Positions 48,443 to 60,116 of a stretch of 64,000 nucleotides of DNA are shown one piece after another. Within the stretch, counting starts at the first letter, position 1. The number at the start of each line of letters is the position of its first letter. Origin of the DNA: Amoeboaphelidium protococcarum (lineage: Eukaryota > Aphelidiomycota > Aphelidea); NCBI GenBank assembly GCA_023515745.1, contig JALECJ010000257.1, forward strand, positions 2,544,687 to 2,608,686. Direction: 5' to 3'. A model generated the notes under the pieces. The model had not been told where the DNA came from. It did not search any database and saw only the letters and a program-made list of their open reading frames with translations. A program made the position numbers and the translations under genes.

Positions 48443-49615
48443 ATGTAAAAGAGAAAACTTGAAGGCGGGGATGGAAATAAATCTCCGTCGCGATCGTCAG
48501 TTGTTTCAGCAGGAGGAACGTTCCATAATAGTTTGAGCCAGCAAAGTTCCCCATTCAGGTTTCAGTCAATGGAGGCTATAAAGAAATCGGTAGAGTGTCC
48601 CATCTGTCTGAATGGCGTCGCTGATCGAATGCTCAACTGCGATCACTCGCTCTGTCATAAATGTGTCTAATAACTGTTCACGCAGGCTATAGCTGACGCT
48701 CGGACTGCCCAAAGACGGAAAGTCAAGGTGAAATGTCCAATTTGCAGGCAAGAATGGCAGTGGAGTGCTGATAAATCTGGTCAGTTTAACCTGGATACGC
48801 TCACTTCTACAGTGAGGTAGAATTTTACAGCGACTGGAATTGGCGAATGGCTTGACAAGATGGTGTTCTGTGAGGCACACAACGACATGATGTGCACCCA
48901 TTTTTGTATTGAATGTCGCGCTCCGACGTGTGCTCAGTGCCAATAGGTGTGTGAATAAGAGCATGATGCACCAGCTGCAGTAAGTTTCGATGTTGCCAGT
49001 AAGAGAATGCTTTCTAGCTTAGGACAAGAGATTGGTAGAGTGTCTCAAATATCTAATAATTTGCAGTCATTTCAATCGGACATTGTTCAAGTTGAGTAAT
49101 AAATGCTGCAGAAACTGGATGATTTGGAGCGCATATGGATCAAAGAAATTAATCATCAAAAGCAACTGCTGCACCAAGAAGTTAAATCAATCTTGAGTTG
49201 GCACGAACAACAACTTGCCTTAAAATATGGTATGCCCGTTGAAAGATAGTATGCTGTAGTTCAAGATATGCAAAAACGCCTGTTTAGAGCGCGCATGGCT
49301 ATTTCGAATCCAGCAAATGCCTCTAATCAGAAGCTTCTAGTGGAGAATCTTGTATAGACTGCCAATGAATTGTCTATAGCTGGCCATATCAAGAATGCAT
49401 AAATCTAGTTGCCTTAACTGGAACTGATGACGTATATGCCTTTCACCGATGGTCTCTTGGGGCAAATAATTGTTCAGTAATAAGGCGAGTAGTCGGCGCA
49501 GTAGTCCTAAGCATCTACATCAAGTCGATAGAAAGTGGAAGAGTAGAAAATAAGTCAGGAGTTGGGTAGTGTGTCTTTGACTAAAAGACCAAGAACTTCA
49601 AAATTGTCAAAATGA
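48443..49615 (+). CDS. RING/B-box/coiled-coil (TRIM-like) protein
   Basis: 390 aa, one exon, starting MQKRKLEGGDGN with TAA as codon 2. A RING finger spans about residues 52-101 (CPICLNGVADRMLNCDHSLC, then HKCVQQLF and VKCPICRQEW), so it is a probable E3 ubiquitin ligase. A B-box-like cysteine/histidine cluster follows at about 143-175 (FCEAHNDMMCTHFCIECRAP, CAQCQQVCEQEHDAP). A coiled coil spans about 195-300 (MLQKLDDLERIWIKEINHQK). The tail is Gln/Ser-rich and has no C-terminal SPRY or NHL domain. RING-B-box-coiled-coil order is the TRIM layout, typical of animals and some protists. Confidence 0.85.
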
Positions 49616-49683
49616 AGATTGTATCATCAAATTGTAGTGTATATATTTATTTAAGTCTGAATGAACGTGTAAATGATAATTTT

Positions 49684-51675
49684 TCATTGATTTTGATTTG
49701 ATGATTTCAGTTCCTGCAGTTGATCTATGAGATAATTAAGCTGAGTTCTATATGCAACTTTCATATCCTCTATATCAGCCTATAATTCTTCGATGCGCTC
49801 CGTTTTCTCACCCACAAGCTCGAGAGCTAGATTATATTATAACTCAAGATCTTTAAACGCTTAAGACTACTGCTGTTGTAACTAAGCACTGTGATCCAAT
49901 TCGCCTCCTTTACTATCGATACGCGGATTCTAGAAATCTTCAAATTCAGTACTACCACCTGCAACAAGAGTAGACTTTCGGCGCTATTATTCAGCGAATT
50001 AACTATTCTAAAGATTTTCCACTTACTCCTGAAGAAATTTGATCTATGAGGTGAAATTAGCAGTGCTAGACTCGAGTTCCTACTTCAATTCTATATTTTC
50101 GTCAGTTAACAACTTTACTTCTGACTAAAGTTGCAGAATTGTCTCATCATTACTTGATATGACTTCACGCGATTTTTACAGATCCTACTTACATTCATCA
50201 TACTATTACTAGAGAGTATCAAATCTCTATTACAACTCTGCATACTGTTCAGAGGATTGGGACAATTAGTCGGTGAGACGTTCAACTTCCTTCTCCAACT
50301 TAGCAATAACATCCCGCAACTCATTCTATTGCCTTTAATGTTAAAGTCGCACATTCTCCACCTCAATAACACGCGGACCTTCCAGTGACTACAGTTCAGC
50401 CCGCAAATCCTCCGCTTCAGACTGACTGATGGCCAACCGATTCATCAGAGAATCAACTTCCACTTAGAATGCATCTTCTCGCGCACCATTCTCCTACTAT
50501 AAAGACATTATATTCTACTGCAAAGACTCAATCTACTTTTAACTACTACTCTATAATTATTCTAATTTTTCCTTGTATTACGATATTTATGAATTCAAAT
50601 CTTTAATAATTGCTTCATATTCCTCAGACTTCTCTTTCAAAGCACTATCACCAGCAGTTACCGACTGTTGCTTCAAAGTTTCAATCTCCTCTTATAAATT
50701 CTCAATCTGTTCTTTAGACTCCTCCAGTTGCTAGTTTACATCTTTCAGTTAAGCTTCCGCCGATTGATACTTTTACTCCATATCTTTAACTTTTGCTTCT
50801 AAATCTTCAACATTCCTCGTATAATCCAACTTGGACTATTCCAAAAATGCGATTTAATCTTGCAGAGATGAAACTTGAACTTTATAATCTTCCACCTACT
50901 TGCTCAACCTTTCAATCTAGGCACTATTCTAAACGTCCTTCTCTCTCAACTTTCTATACGCAGTTGTCAACTTGGCATTAAGTGTCGAAATCTTTTCAGC
51001 CTCTCGCTTCAGAGCTTCTACTTGATCATCGTCCGCTTAGGCACTTCTCAGCTACGCAATCTAAAGCTAAGCACTTTCCAACTGCGATTCTCTCTCGGCG
51101 ACTATTCGCTTCAATCTCTCAATATTATCATGCAGTTCTTGTTACTTGCTTTACATATCACTTTACTTTTAAACTTGAATTAGATCAACCTGATCACTTG
51201 CAGTCAGGTCTTGAGGAATGCCAACCTCAGTATCAACGCGCTCATCTGGCACAAGTTCAACATTTTCATCAATAGTGGTCTAGTCAATATCTTTATTATC
51301 AATATTCATAGTGGGAACATTTTAATGCGCAGATTCTATAGCTTGAGTAGCGTCTCTATCCAAAGACAATGACTGCTCTTACGGTAAAGATTTATCAAGC
51401 GAATCACTCGCTGGCTGAGAGCTAACATCATCATCCTTGATATGAGCAACTTTCTAACTACTCTATGATTATGCAGAGGGTACGAACTGCGCAAAACCAT
51501 CAAGATCCATGAGAGACTATTATTATTATTACTGTTATTAATTTGACTATTACTATTGTATATTCCCAAGAAGAACATTACCATCCGTAGCAGGAATCGC
51601 TTTAATGTCCAGCACTTTGTCCAGTCTACTCTCCACATTATCCAGAGCCTTTTACACAAATCGCTTGAAATCCAT
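49684..51675 (-). CDS. TMF1: Golgin TMF1-like coiled-coil protein
   Basis: 663 aa, one exon. The N-terminus MDFKRFVQKALDNVESRLDK, followed by VLDI, matches the amphipathic start of TMF1 ('FAK.AL..AQK.ID.VLDI'). A Gln/Ser-rich acidic part follows, then coiled coil from about residue 180 to the end. The C-terminal ELVGEKTERIEELQADIEDM and VAYRTQLNYLIDQLQ match the conserved TMF1/Sgm1 end that binds Rab6/Ypt6. TMF1 golgins capture Golgi-bound vesicles. The gene is one of the richest in TAG/TAA Gln codons, often in coiled-coil positions. Confidence 0.82.
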
Positions 51676-51900
51676 ACTTAAGATACTTTTAATATCTCCA
51701 CTAATAGTTCAGACGATCGTAACAAGTAAATTATGGTCAAAGTTCAGACTGAAGAAAAGCAGAGCGTTACAGAACGATGAAATTTAAAAGTCGTTTCTTT
51801 CTCTCTTTGCACTTTGATTAATCAACTTTTATTTATATTAAATCTATCCTCATCAATTGTAATTGTCTATTAACTGATCGACCACTGTGTAATTGAAAGT

Positions 51901-53415
51901 ATGAAGATTAAAATAAAATTGTAAAAGAAACCATTGTATGATACGTTGAGTGGGTTAATCAAGTTGCTGATCAAGAAGGATGATTACCAGTTGTTTATTG
52001 AAGATGTGGACACTACTCTAGTGTAAGATTACTTGACAGTCATCAAGACTCCAATGTCCTTTAATCAGATGCAGAGAAAGTTGGATGCTCGGTAATACAA
52101 CAACTTTGAAGAGTTTATAAATGACTTCCATCTCATATGTGATAATGCAATGATCTATAATGCACCCAAGACAATATACCATAAATAGGCCAAGAAGTTG
52201 AAAGCGTATGGAGATTTGACACTTGGGCGTCATAAAGGCAAGTGTATGACTAAGCAAGAGGAAGATGATTTGAAGTAGAAGAAGCTGAATGCTTAGCAGT
52301 AGCAATAGAGCAGTTCACATTCTCTATCATAAAAGTAGTAGTAGTAATAGTAATAGTTATAATAATCATAGCAGTCATCGTTCACTGATAGGCGGTCTAT
52401 CTCAGTTATTGGTGGTGATGATTAAAGTCGATCTGGATCTATACAGCAAGATTAGAGTTAATATGATAGACCAAAAAGGAATAAGAAACGTGTAAATTAT
52501 GAAATACAACCTAAAGTCTATACACACCTGGATGATGGTTCCATGATTATGAACAATGATTAAGATTACTATCGATTGGCCCTGTGTGGAACGAGTTATC
52601 CTTATAAGCATTCAAAGTCTCCTTATTGTACTACTTCAGCTCAAGATGATTCTTAATTAAGTAAAGCCCCCAATGAAGCTGATAATGTTGATGAATTATC
52701 GTATAACTCATCATATTTCAACTTTGGTCCTTATAACGCGCTGAATATTACGGATAATTAATCTAATTAAGTTGGATCTCATTCCAGGGAATTTCCATAA
52801 GAGTATCGTGATTAGTTGAATGATCTGATTAGTGTTATATATGGCGATTTACAAGCTTTTGCCTACTGTCGATCGTTGAGAGAATTCAATATTGGGATCG
52901 GCACGTTTAAAGCAACGCAGAAGTGGCTTGATTAGTTGACTCATGGATTTGACACCTTTATAAGTAATCTGTTGAATGGTACACCATAGCCTGAATTGTA
53001 GATTTGTCAATTGATTGAGATCAGATAGCAGTTGATGTAAGCAGAGATGGTACTGCGTCAGGCACCGTATGAGATACAAAGTACGCGCTTAGATTTCTTA
53101 CGATCAGCTGCTCATACTGTGCAGGAGGACAATGATAGTAGTTAAGAAGTGGATCCAGATATAATGGTAGAATATGCTTGTTAGGATGGAAGTTCCATTA
53201 ATGATATTCTTTGTAAGAATGCAGTTCTATTGAGAGAATTGGTTGATTAAATGTCTCCTGAAGATGTGGCATAAGATATGGTCACTCAAGAAGATGCAGA
53301 CACTGCTATTAATATGGGGAAGGCAGCAAAAACTATTGCTCATAATATTGGAATATTGTACGCAACTTCTTAAAAGTCATAATCTCCTGCGTCATCTCCT
53401 CAAATCCAAGAATGA
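51901..53415 (+). CDS. Bromodomain protein, BRD7/9-like
   Basis: 504 aa, one exon. Bromodomain at about residues 10-105: KPLYDTLSGLIKLLIKKDDY, VIKTPMSFNQMQRKLDARQY, FEEFINDFHLICDNAMIYNA and PKTIYHKQAKKL. 'NAMIYN.P.TIYY..AKKL' is the BRD7/BRD9 signature; BRD9 is a subunit of the non-canonical SWI/SNF complex. The family's C-terminal helical region follows loosely (VIYGDLQAFAYCRSLREFNI). A poly-Gln tract around residues 130-160 is written with consecutive TAG/TAA codons. Its TGA is 44 bp from the convergent Sm F stop. Confidence 0.85.
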
Positions 53416-53459
53416 TAATATCTTGATGTACCTAGAAGACTGTTTTTATTATACATATC

Positions 53460-53858
53460 TCACTCATCTACCTGATTATCTTCTGCATCGACATCTTCCT
53501 CCTCTTAGTCTTATTCCATGTCTGCACCACTTGCAGCCAAATCTTTGATTGATGATGCCTTCCTGATCCACAGCACGTTATTACACCTAATCAACACGTC
53601 CCCCAAATGGCCATTACTAATCCATTCAACAGCGGATCCATCTTTATTATTAGATTCTTCTTATTACTATTACTACTAGGTAGATTTAGTGTTATCAAGG
53701 AAATACTCATCACATTCCGCTAACCGAATATTCATATAAGAGTCAAATGATTTCAGTTAACCTTCGTACAGCATGCCCCACTTTAACTTTACCTGGACGC
53801 GATCATTCACCAGATCTGAGAGGAACGGCTTTGGATTAACTGGCGTAAATTGATTCAT
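53460..53858 (-). CDS. SMX3: Small nuclear ribonucleoprotein Sm F
   Basis: 132 aa. Sm1: NPKPFLSDLVNDRVQVKLKW followed by GMLYEGQLKSFDSYMNIRLA, the typical SmF start. Sm2: SNGHLGDVLIRCNNVLWIRK. It is part of the heteroheptameric Sm ring of spliceosomal snRNPs. Unusual: between Sm1 and Sm2 there is an insertion with six Gln written as six consecutive standard stop codons (53661-53678), followed by EESNNKDGSA. The acidic C-terminus (EEEDVDAEDNQVDE) is also normal for SmF. Longer than usual (about 86 aa). Confidence 0.95.
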
Positions 53859-53997
53859 AATGTTTAAGTACAGTCTATGATGCTTTAAATTTGAACCGAG
53901 ATTTTTTGATAGTAATATAATCACAAACTTCGGTAATAAAGGAGAGAGTGTTGAAAGCGGACGCGTCTTGGTAAAAACGATCCTTCTTTGCTTGGAA

Positions 53998-55820
53998 ATG
54001 ACGACTAGACCAGCGAAGAAGAAGAAGGTTTTAACGATGCGCGCCCAAAAGGGAATACTGAATGATTACGCGAAAGGGGTACTTCAAGGGCGCCTCTTCA
54101 AGCATAAATTAAGTCGAGATTATTTAAGCAATTTTAGACAATTGCTTTGTACTACTCTCTGTATTTAATACTCTTGTTGCGCATCATTCCATCATAAAGT
54201 ATGTTCATCTAGGTGGTTTGCACTCTGATTGCATAGCTAGTTTTCATCGCTGGCATTGATGTTGATGGAGCATTTACCGGTTAGATGGTATTCGAGTCTG
54301 GTAATGATTATTAGTTTATGGGTGATTAAAAGGGTCAATTAGACACTAGCTCTATGAAGATGGTATCTGAGCTCTTTATTGGAGACGTGTCATTTGATGA
54401 TGACACCCGTCCATCTAGTATATAAAGTGTTGCAGCGTGGCGATAATTAGATTCCAACGATCAACTTTATGCTCAAAATCGAATGTTTTAATCTTTTGTG
54501 GATGATTCCATAGAAAAAGTTAATGGTATTAAAGTGTCAAGAAGTATTAAGGAGGATGGATTAGGAGCGTCTTATTAAATCAACAGAGACACTTAGACTC
54601 ATAATATTACGCAGCCATCCGAAAATGTTCAAGAGGAATATTTTAATGAAATGCTGTAGAGTATGGTTGGTAATATCAAAGTGTCTTCTATTCAAAATGG
54701 TGATGTCACACTACCGAATGTAACTGATAAGCAGACCATAATTGGATTGGGCATGATTGCGGCGAACGCGTATATTCCACCTGATGGTGATGGGTGGCGT
54801 CAGATTCCTGGCGTGGATAGGAATTCATCATTTGGATGGGACAATTCATCTGCATTTATATTCAGCGATAATGATCAAGACAGTCAATCTACTGCAAGTA
54901 GTCATTACTTGGAAGGGAGCAGTTTAAAGCCGTAGACGGTGGTGGTTAGATTTGGACTCAGAGGACACGTGTTCATCAATGAGGATCAATCACTTGTCAT
55001 AATCGTATTCAAAGGCACAACATCGCTCGGTTATAATTGGGATCGGAAGAATGATAATATGATGTTCAGTTGCTGCTGTGGTCGGCTCGATCCATTTAGA
55101 CCACCCACTTGTGACTGTTATCGAGGTAGATCATTAGGTGGCAGTTTTTAGCCTAAATGCTCTCTTCAATGCTTTGAACAACATTCTCGTAATTATACAC
55201 ACTCTTACTATGATGCGGCCAAGTAGATTTATGCAGCTGTGCGGTCACAATATCCCAAGTCCCAGATTTGGTTTGTTGGGCATTCATTGGCCGGTGCGTT
55301 GGCATCTGTGATGTCTCTGACTACTCAGGACCCGGCAGTGACCTTTTAAGCTCCTGGCGAGAGGCAGTTTGCTGAGCGTCTAGGATTGCTGGATAATGTG
55401 GATCATCTAAAGGAGCTGCATCCGGAAGATGATCAGATTTACCGTCTCAAGGTACCAATATATCACATTGGGAATAATGCAGATGTCATCTATCTCGGTA
55501 AATGCACCGGTCTAGGTAGTGTTTGCTTTTACGGCGGCTATGCCATAGAGACAAAGTGTCACGTTGGTAATGTTTGTAATTACAAAATTGATAGATCGCC
55601 AGATGTTTTCTACCATAAGATGGCCACAGTTCTTAAGGAGATTATTGGACCTCAACGCGATGTGCCTCCATTCATACCAGCGTATCATCATCACCACCAT
55701 GTTGATGTTGATGATGACAATGATGGATAGAAGAGCAGCGGCAATAAGTAGAAGAAAAAGAAGCAGTCTCCCAAGAGTAACCTTGTCTGCAGTGATTGTA
55801 CAAATTGGAGATATGTTTGA
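53998..55820 (+). CDS. ATG15: Autophagic phospholipase Atg15-like (lipase class 3)
   Basis: About 594 aa. Exon 1 (53998-54198) gives a basic cytosolic tail and a hydrophobic stretch (LSNFRQLLCTTLCIQ), as expected for the single N-terminal anchor of Atg15. Exon 2 (54237-55820) holds the lipase: SLVIIVFKGTTSLGYNWDRK, a cysteine-rich insert, QIWFVGHSLAGALASVMS with the nucleophile Ser, VTFQAPGERQFAERLGL, IYHIGNNADVIYLGKCTG and CFYGGYAIETKCH. The last three are Atg15 hallmarks. Atg15 degrades autophagic body membranes in the vacuole. The nucleophile elbow is GHSLAG where GHSLGG is usual. The 38-nt intron is chosen for its GTATGT donor and phase; acceptor at 54284 is an alternative. Confidence 0.87.
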
Positions 55821-56099
55821 TTTGACATTACTATATTATTGATGTCGGTGCATAGTAGTTATTAGCTAAATACCACGAATGTTCAATGATATCGCTGTAC
55901 TCTTCACTAAGTAGTGAAAACAATTGTTCAAATAAAAGATAAACTGTTTAGAGATAACCCAATTTATTACATCCCATTGGTACCATATACGCACACCACA
56001 AATCACTCACTCATTCACACCAAATTCATTCTTGCCCATCTACCGCCACACTCATGACAACTATGATGAAGACACTTGTGTAGATAATAGAGAGCTGGC
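55821..56099. other. Convergent intergenic region
   Basis: Only 3' flanks of ATG15 and RHO1 lie here. Nothing else is visible. Confidence 0.4.
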
Positions 56100-56841
56100 T
56101 CACAGCAACACACAAGCCTTCTTCTTCTTGGTCTTGGCCATCAGGGCGGCGCGAGTGGCGTGCTCAAACACCTCCTTGACACCCTCCTGAGACTTGGCAC
56201 TACACTCCAGGTACTTGTACGCACTGATCTTCTATGCCACAGCCAGACCCTCTTCGTAGGTGACCGGCGCCTGGCCAGTCTTTTTCAGCTCTTCAATGGT
56301 TCTGCTGTCAGTTCTCAGATCCTTCTTACATCCAATCAGCAGGATAGGCAGACCATTACAAAAGTGCAGCACCTCACTGATCCACTTCTCCTGCACATTG
56401 TCCAAACTGTCAGGACTGTCTATAGCAAAGCAGATGAGGATGACGTGAGAGTCAGGATATGAAAGGGGTCTTAAGCGATCATAATCTTCTTGGCCTACAC
56501 ACACAAATAAACAGATATACACTCACACCAAGTATGGTGCAATGATCGAGTAAATGGTTAGTAAAGGCATCAAATGTTAATATAAGTCTTACCCGCTGTA
56601 TCCCATAAAGCCAGCTCAACTCTCTTTCCATCCACCTCAACTTCAGCGACGTAGTTCTCAAACACAGTTGGGACATAAACCTACCCACTATGAACAGATG
56701 ATGAACGGATATTCAAAGTTTCAACAACATACACAAAAATCATACCTCTGGAAATGTTCCTCTTGAGAATACAATCAGTAGACAAGTTTTACCACAGGCA
56801 CCATCACCGACAATAACTAATTTTCTGCGAATTTCAGACAT
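56100..56841 (-). CDS. RHO1: Rho-family GTPase Rho1/RhoA
   Basis: 192 aa in three exons (56746-56841, 56593-56680, 56100-56494) with introns of 65 and 98 nt, both GTA..AG with TAG ends. All Rho motifs are intact: [16 protein letters not shown] (P-loop), [16 protein letters not shown] (switch I), [20 protein letters not shown] (switch II), KKDLR (TKxD equivalent is CKKDL), the Rho insert and [17 protein letters not shown]. The C-terminus KKKKACVLL is a polybasic stretch with a geranylgeranylated CAAX box. It controls actin and, in fungi, glucan synthase. A single TAG in frame (AQKIS) is Gln. Confidence 0.98.
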
Positions 56842-57530
56842 ATCTACATGCAAACCGGGTGGATTAATAGTAGTAGTAGTTAAGCTCTGTGGTGGGTGAG
56901 TTCAAAGGGGCAGAATTTCAATGTTCAACTTCACATAAAGTGGGGGAGTGAGTGAATAAGAGTAAACAGTACAAATCTGCCCATTTAAATTACCCGGAAT
57001 ATATACTCTTACTTTATAATATAAAGACTTGACACTTTTATACAAAGGGATGACTGTGTGTATTATTAGTGTTAATACAGCGTTGTGTTGGTTGTTAAAG
57101 TCAATGAATGAATGAAAGGAAGGAATTAAACTTATCGATTTGTTGTCGCTGTTGTTTCTGCCGCCAATGCGCTTTTTTCGTATTAAAGTTTGACCGCCCG
57201 CCCACTCTGTCCGTTCCGTTCCGTTCCTTCCTTGTCGTCAAGCTTATGAAAATTGCGCGCCGCGTTTGAATGGTGGAACAGTTCTCACTCGATCGAATGC
57301 TGTGAAGTTTTGCATTTAATTATTATTGTCGTTTCAGCGATGACCGATTGAGTGGCTGGCTCTTTCCTTATTAGCATTTCAATATTACGACACTGATCGT
57401 CATAAGAGAGAGAAAGAAGGTACTTAGTATCTTAAGAGGATTGTACTAAAATTTAAATCAAGTTCATAGAAATTCATCTTATGAGTTCTTGACATTTAAA
57501 GTATACGTAGTCAAACCAATATAATCAAAT
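56842..57530. promoter_or_regulatory. RHO1 upstream region
   Basis: 689 bp between the RHO1 start and the CLEC16A stop, both on minus. It has short tandem runs (GTTCC repeats at 57211-57230; GTGGGTGAGT-like near 56890) and a GC-rich core GCGCGCCGCG at 57256-57265. Likely promoter; no gene seen. Confidence 0.4.
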
Positions 57531-59709
57531 TCAATCGTTTTAAGCTTATTATAGTATAAGCTCGTTTAAAGTGGTGAGCATTTTGTACACTTCCTGCCAG
57601 TAAGATTAGATACTAGCCTTATCAGCAGATTATTCAAACGTTGATTTCAGTGCAAATACTTGTCCCTTGTCGTCTTCATCAAAATCAAATAGCAATACTT
57701 TAGTCAGTGGTAATCTAAGGACGTGTCCATCACATTCTAGAGAGCCATTCATGAACAATGATTATAACCTTAAAGATCGAAAATCAATCATTAGATCATC
57801 TCCACTGCCACGTCTGGCATTAAACGGCGTCAATTTTCCTTCCTTGAGAAGATCTAAGCAAGGGAGTAAATGACTCTAAAATGTCATTGCAGCACTGTCT
57901 TCAGGCATGAGTTTGTGGATGAAGCGTACAATTAGAGAAATGTACAACAGGGATAGATTCACAGAACCAGATTTAATGTACTCTTGGAGCAGTTTCAACA
58001 ACTCGATAGCCGTCTCATTTTGTTTATTGTTCAGATCCTCGTCTGAATATGACTGGTAAATGTCCATCATATCACAGCCATCATCATCATCTTCTTCTTC
58101 ACGAACAGCATGGTCACTTCCACCTTTACTACCATCGTCGTTGTCAGTTGTGGAAATGAGATTGGCTATTAGTCACCGCTTCTTGTATTCAGAAGGAGAC
58201 GCCAACTGTACTTGAGCTAGTTTGAATTAATCAGCATTGGAGTCAATTACTTGATTAAGAAGGAGCATAGAGAGTAATGATGTACCACTAGAAACACTGG
58301 ATTTCTATTAAAATATAGTTTTAGCGATAGAGTATCCAACAGGCACGCGAATTATAAAGTTACTATTACTGTTCTATGTAGATTATGATCTGCGCAGTAC
58401 AACATCTTCGATCGGAGACACCAATTCCCGATTTCTGGACCTTTGAACTGGAGATACTGAAGATATCTTCTCATCATATAATGCCATGAGATTAATAAGA
58501 CTTTTCTAAACAAAGGCGCATTCAATCACTTTGTCAATAACGGCAGATTGAGGAACAAGGGCCACCACATAGCATAGTACAAACATTTTACACTTAAAGT
58601 TAGACACTAGAGAATCATCAGTAAAAAAGTCTTGTGCAATTGTATAATCCATAAAGCACATCTTTTTTATAAATTGAATTTCAAAAATATCCAATATTAC
58701 TTGCTACAACTGATGATCACAACAGGACAGAATCTCATTGAAATAGCTCAAATCATCATCCAACACTTCCATAACTTATTGAGCACTTTAATACTGACTG
58801 GATACATTGTTATCTTGAATTTTCATAGCATTGGCATGCAATCTCATACAGAAAGATATCCAAAAGTTTCTAGTTAAATCATTGAGCAGATACACCTACA
58901 ACTTTTAATCTTCTAATTGATAAACTTTGAGGACTATGGTTCTTAGAGCATTCACCATCATCAACTCCCTCACATCTTGTGCCATAGCAAGCGCCTCTTC
59001 ATAGAGACTAAAATGCTGGACACCATCTGACTTTTGAGTATTAAAAAAGAAGGGCAGAGTAATCGTATCCAATCTATTTCCAAGTACCTTCATCAGAGTT
59101 ATGAAATACGCGCAACACTCGTCTATATCTCCATTCAGCTTCACGTCTGGACTCCAGTACTCCATCTGGCGGAGATGAGTTCCCCAGCGAAGGACACTGT
59201 TGATATAATTGTTACTGAGTAAAGCGTACAGGCTAGTTTCCTGCTTGACATTCTCAATCAGTATAATCAGCAGTTTAACAACCTGCGTACACAACTTGGC
59301 ATTGGATTCTTTACCGAACGCCTCGAGTAACACAATAAAGTATCCGCCCAGATTATGCTCCATAAAATACTCGAAAAATGTACTCTATTGAGTCTAATGC
59401 TCTATCGGAGTATGGCTTAGTTTCTGATTCTAGTCTCCCCAAATCATAACTTCACACAATTCTTACATAGTCTCCATAACCAACTTCTTATTCTACGGTG
59501 TCAATGCACTAGTCTCTTACAAAACACGATACAGAAATCTACATTAAAAAGGTTGGATATATTTTAAGGATCACATTGCATTATCGAATACAAGTATTAA
59601 AAGTTTACTTTAGATTCTCCCAAGAGTACTTCTCCTGAGGTTTATCGCTATACAATATTAGATTCGGATCCGCATTCAGTGCCTGATATATCCAATCTGT
59701 AATCTTCAT
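57531..59709 (-). CDS. CLEC16A: CLEC16A-like protein (FPL domain) with one in-frame TGA
   Basis: Exon 1 59609-59709, 70-nt intron, exon 2 down to 57531. The start MKITDWIYQALNADPNLILY leads to KPQEKYSWENLKFLYRVLQE and the FPL domain: MIWGDQNQK, NVKQETSLYALLSNNYINSV, CAYFITLMKVLGNRLDTITL, FSLYEEALAMAQDVRELMMV and ALRTIVLKVYQLED. CLEC16A proteins act in endosome traffic, autophagy and mitophagy. Codon 489 is TGA (58173-58175) in AAG-CGG-TGA-CTA-ATA. After it the same frame is open for 213 more codons that look coding (LLKLLQEYIKSGSVNLSLLY, GHVLRLPLTKVLLFDFDEDD) and fit the family's C-terminal region. So there is either a 488-aa product with a 702-residue readthrough form, or a disabled gene. 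Confidence 0.88.
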
Positions 59710-60116
59710 TGATACTAACGAGTGCTCTATTGTAACAGAAAGTTAAGTTTGGTTTACGCGTATACAACTGTGCTTTGTTGGAAAGAATTAAAACGATCGC
59801 CCTTGTGTGGAAAAGGTAAAGTAGATTGTTTGAAAGAATTGCAAAGTGCCACACGTAAACATAGTCTTCATATATATCGTGGTAATAAAGAGATTTAGAA
59901 TGAACGCAGCCTGGACTTGCCATATCAAACTTTATTCAAGGCTTGAATGTCAATTCTTGGATTATATTTGATCTTGACAGCATAAAGGTGAGTACTATTG
60001 CGAGTGACGATGAAAAAGGATATGGCGGAAATCATTTAAAAAAGGTCAAGTCAAATATATGATAAATCTATAAGCAACATTGATACAAAATTAAACATGT
60101 CAAGAGCATAAAATCT
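59710..60116. promoter_or_regulatory. CLEC16A upstream region
   Basis: 407 bp between tandem minus genes. A minus frame at 59648-59923 overlaps CLEC16A exon 1 in another frame and is not convincing. No other feature seen. Confidence 0.4.

Noticed and set aside
57667-57873. Small plus-strand ORF near the CLEC16A end
   Set aside because: Antisense to the continuous CLEC16A C-terminal frame, with Ser-rich composition that mirrors it.
58173-58175. Selenocysteine at the CLEC16A TGA
   Set aside because: CLEC16A proteins are not selenoproteins, and most fungal-lineage organisms lack the machinery; no SECIS element was recognised.
59648-59923. 91-aa minus frame around CLEC16A exon 1
   Set aside because: Overlaps exon 1 in another frame; the exon 1 reading joins in phase to the FPL domain.
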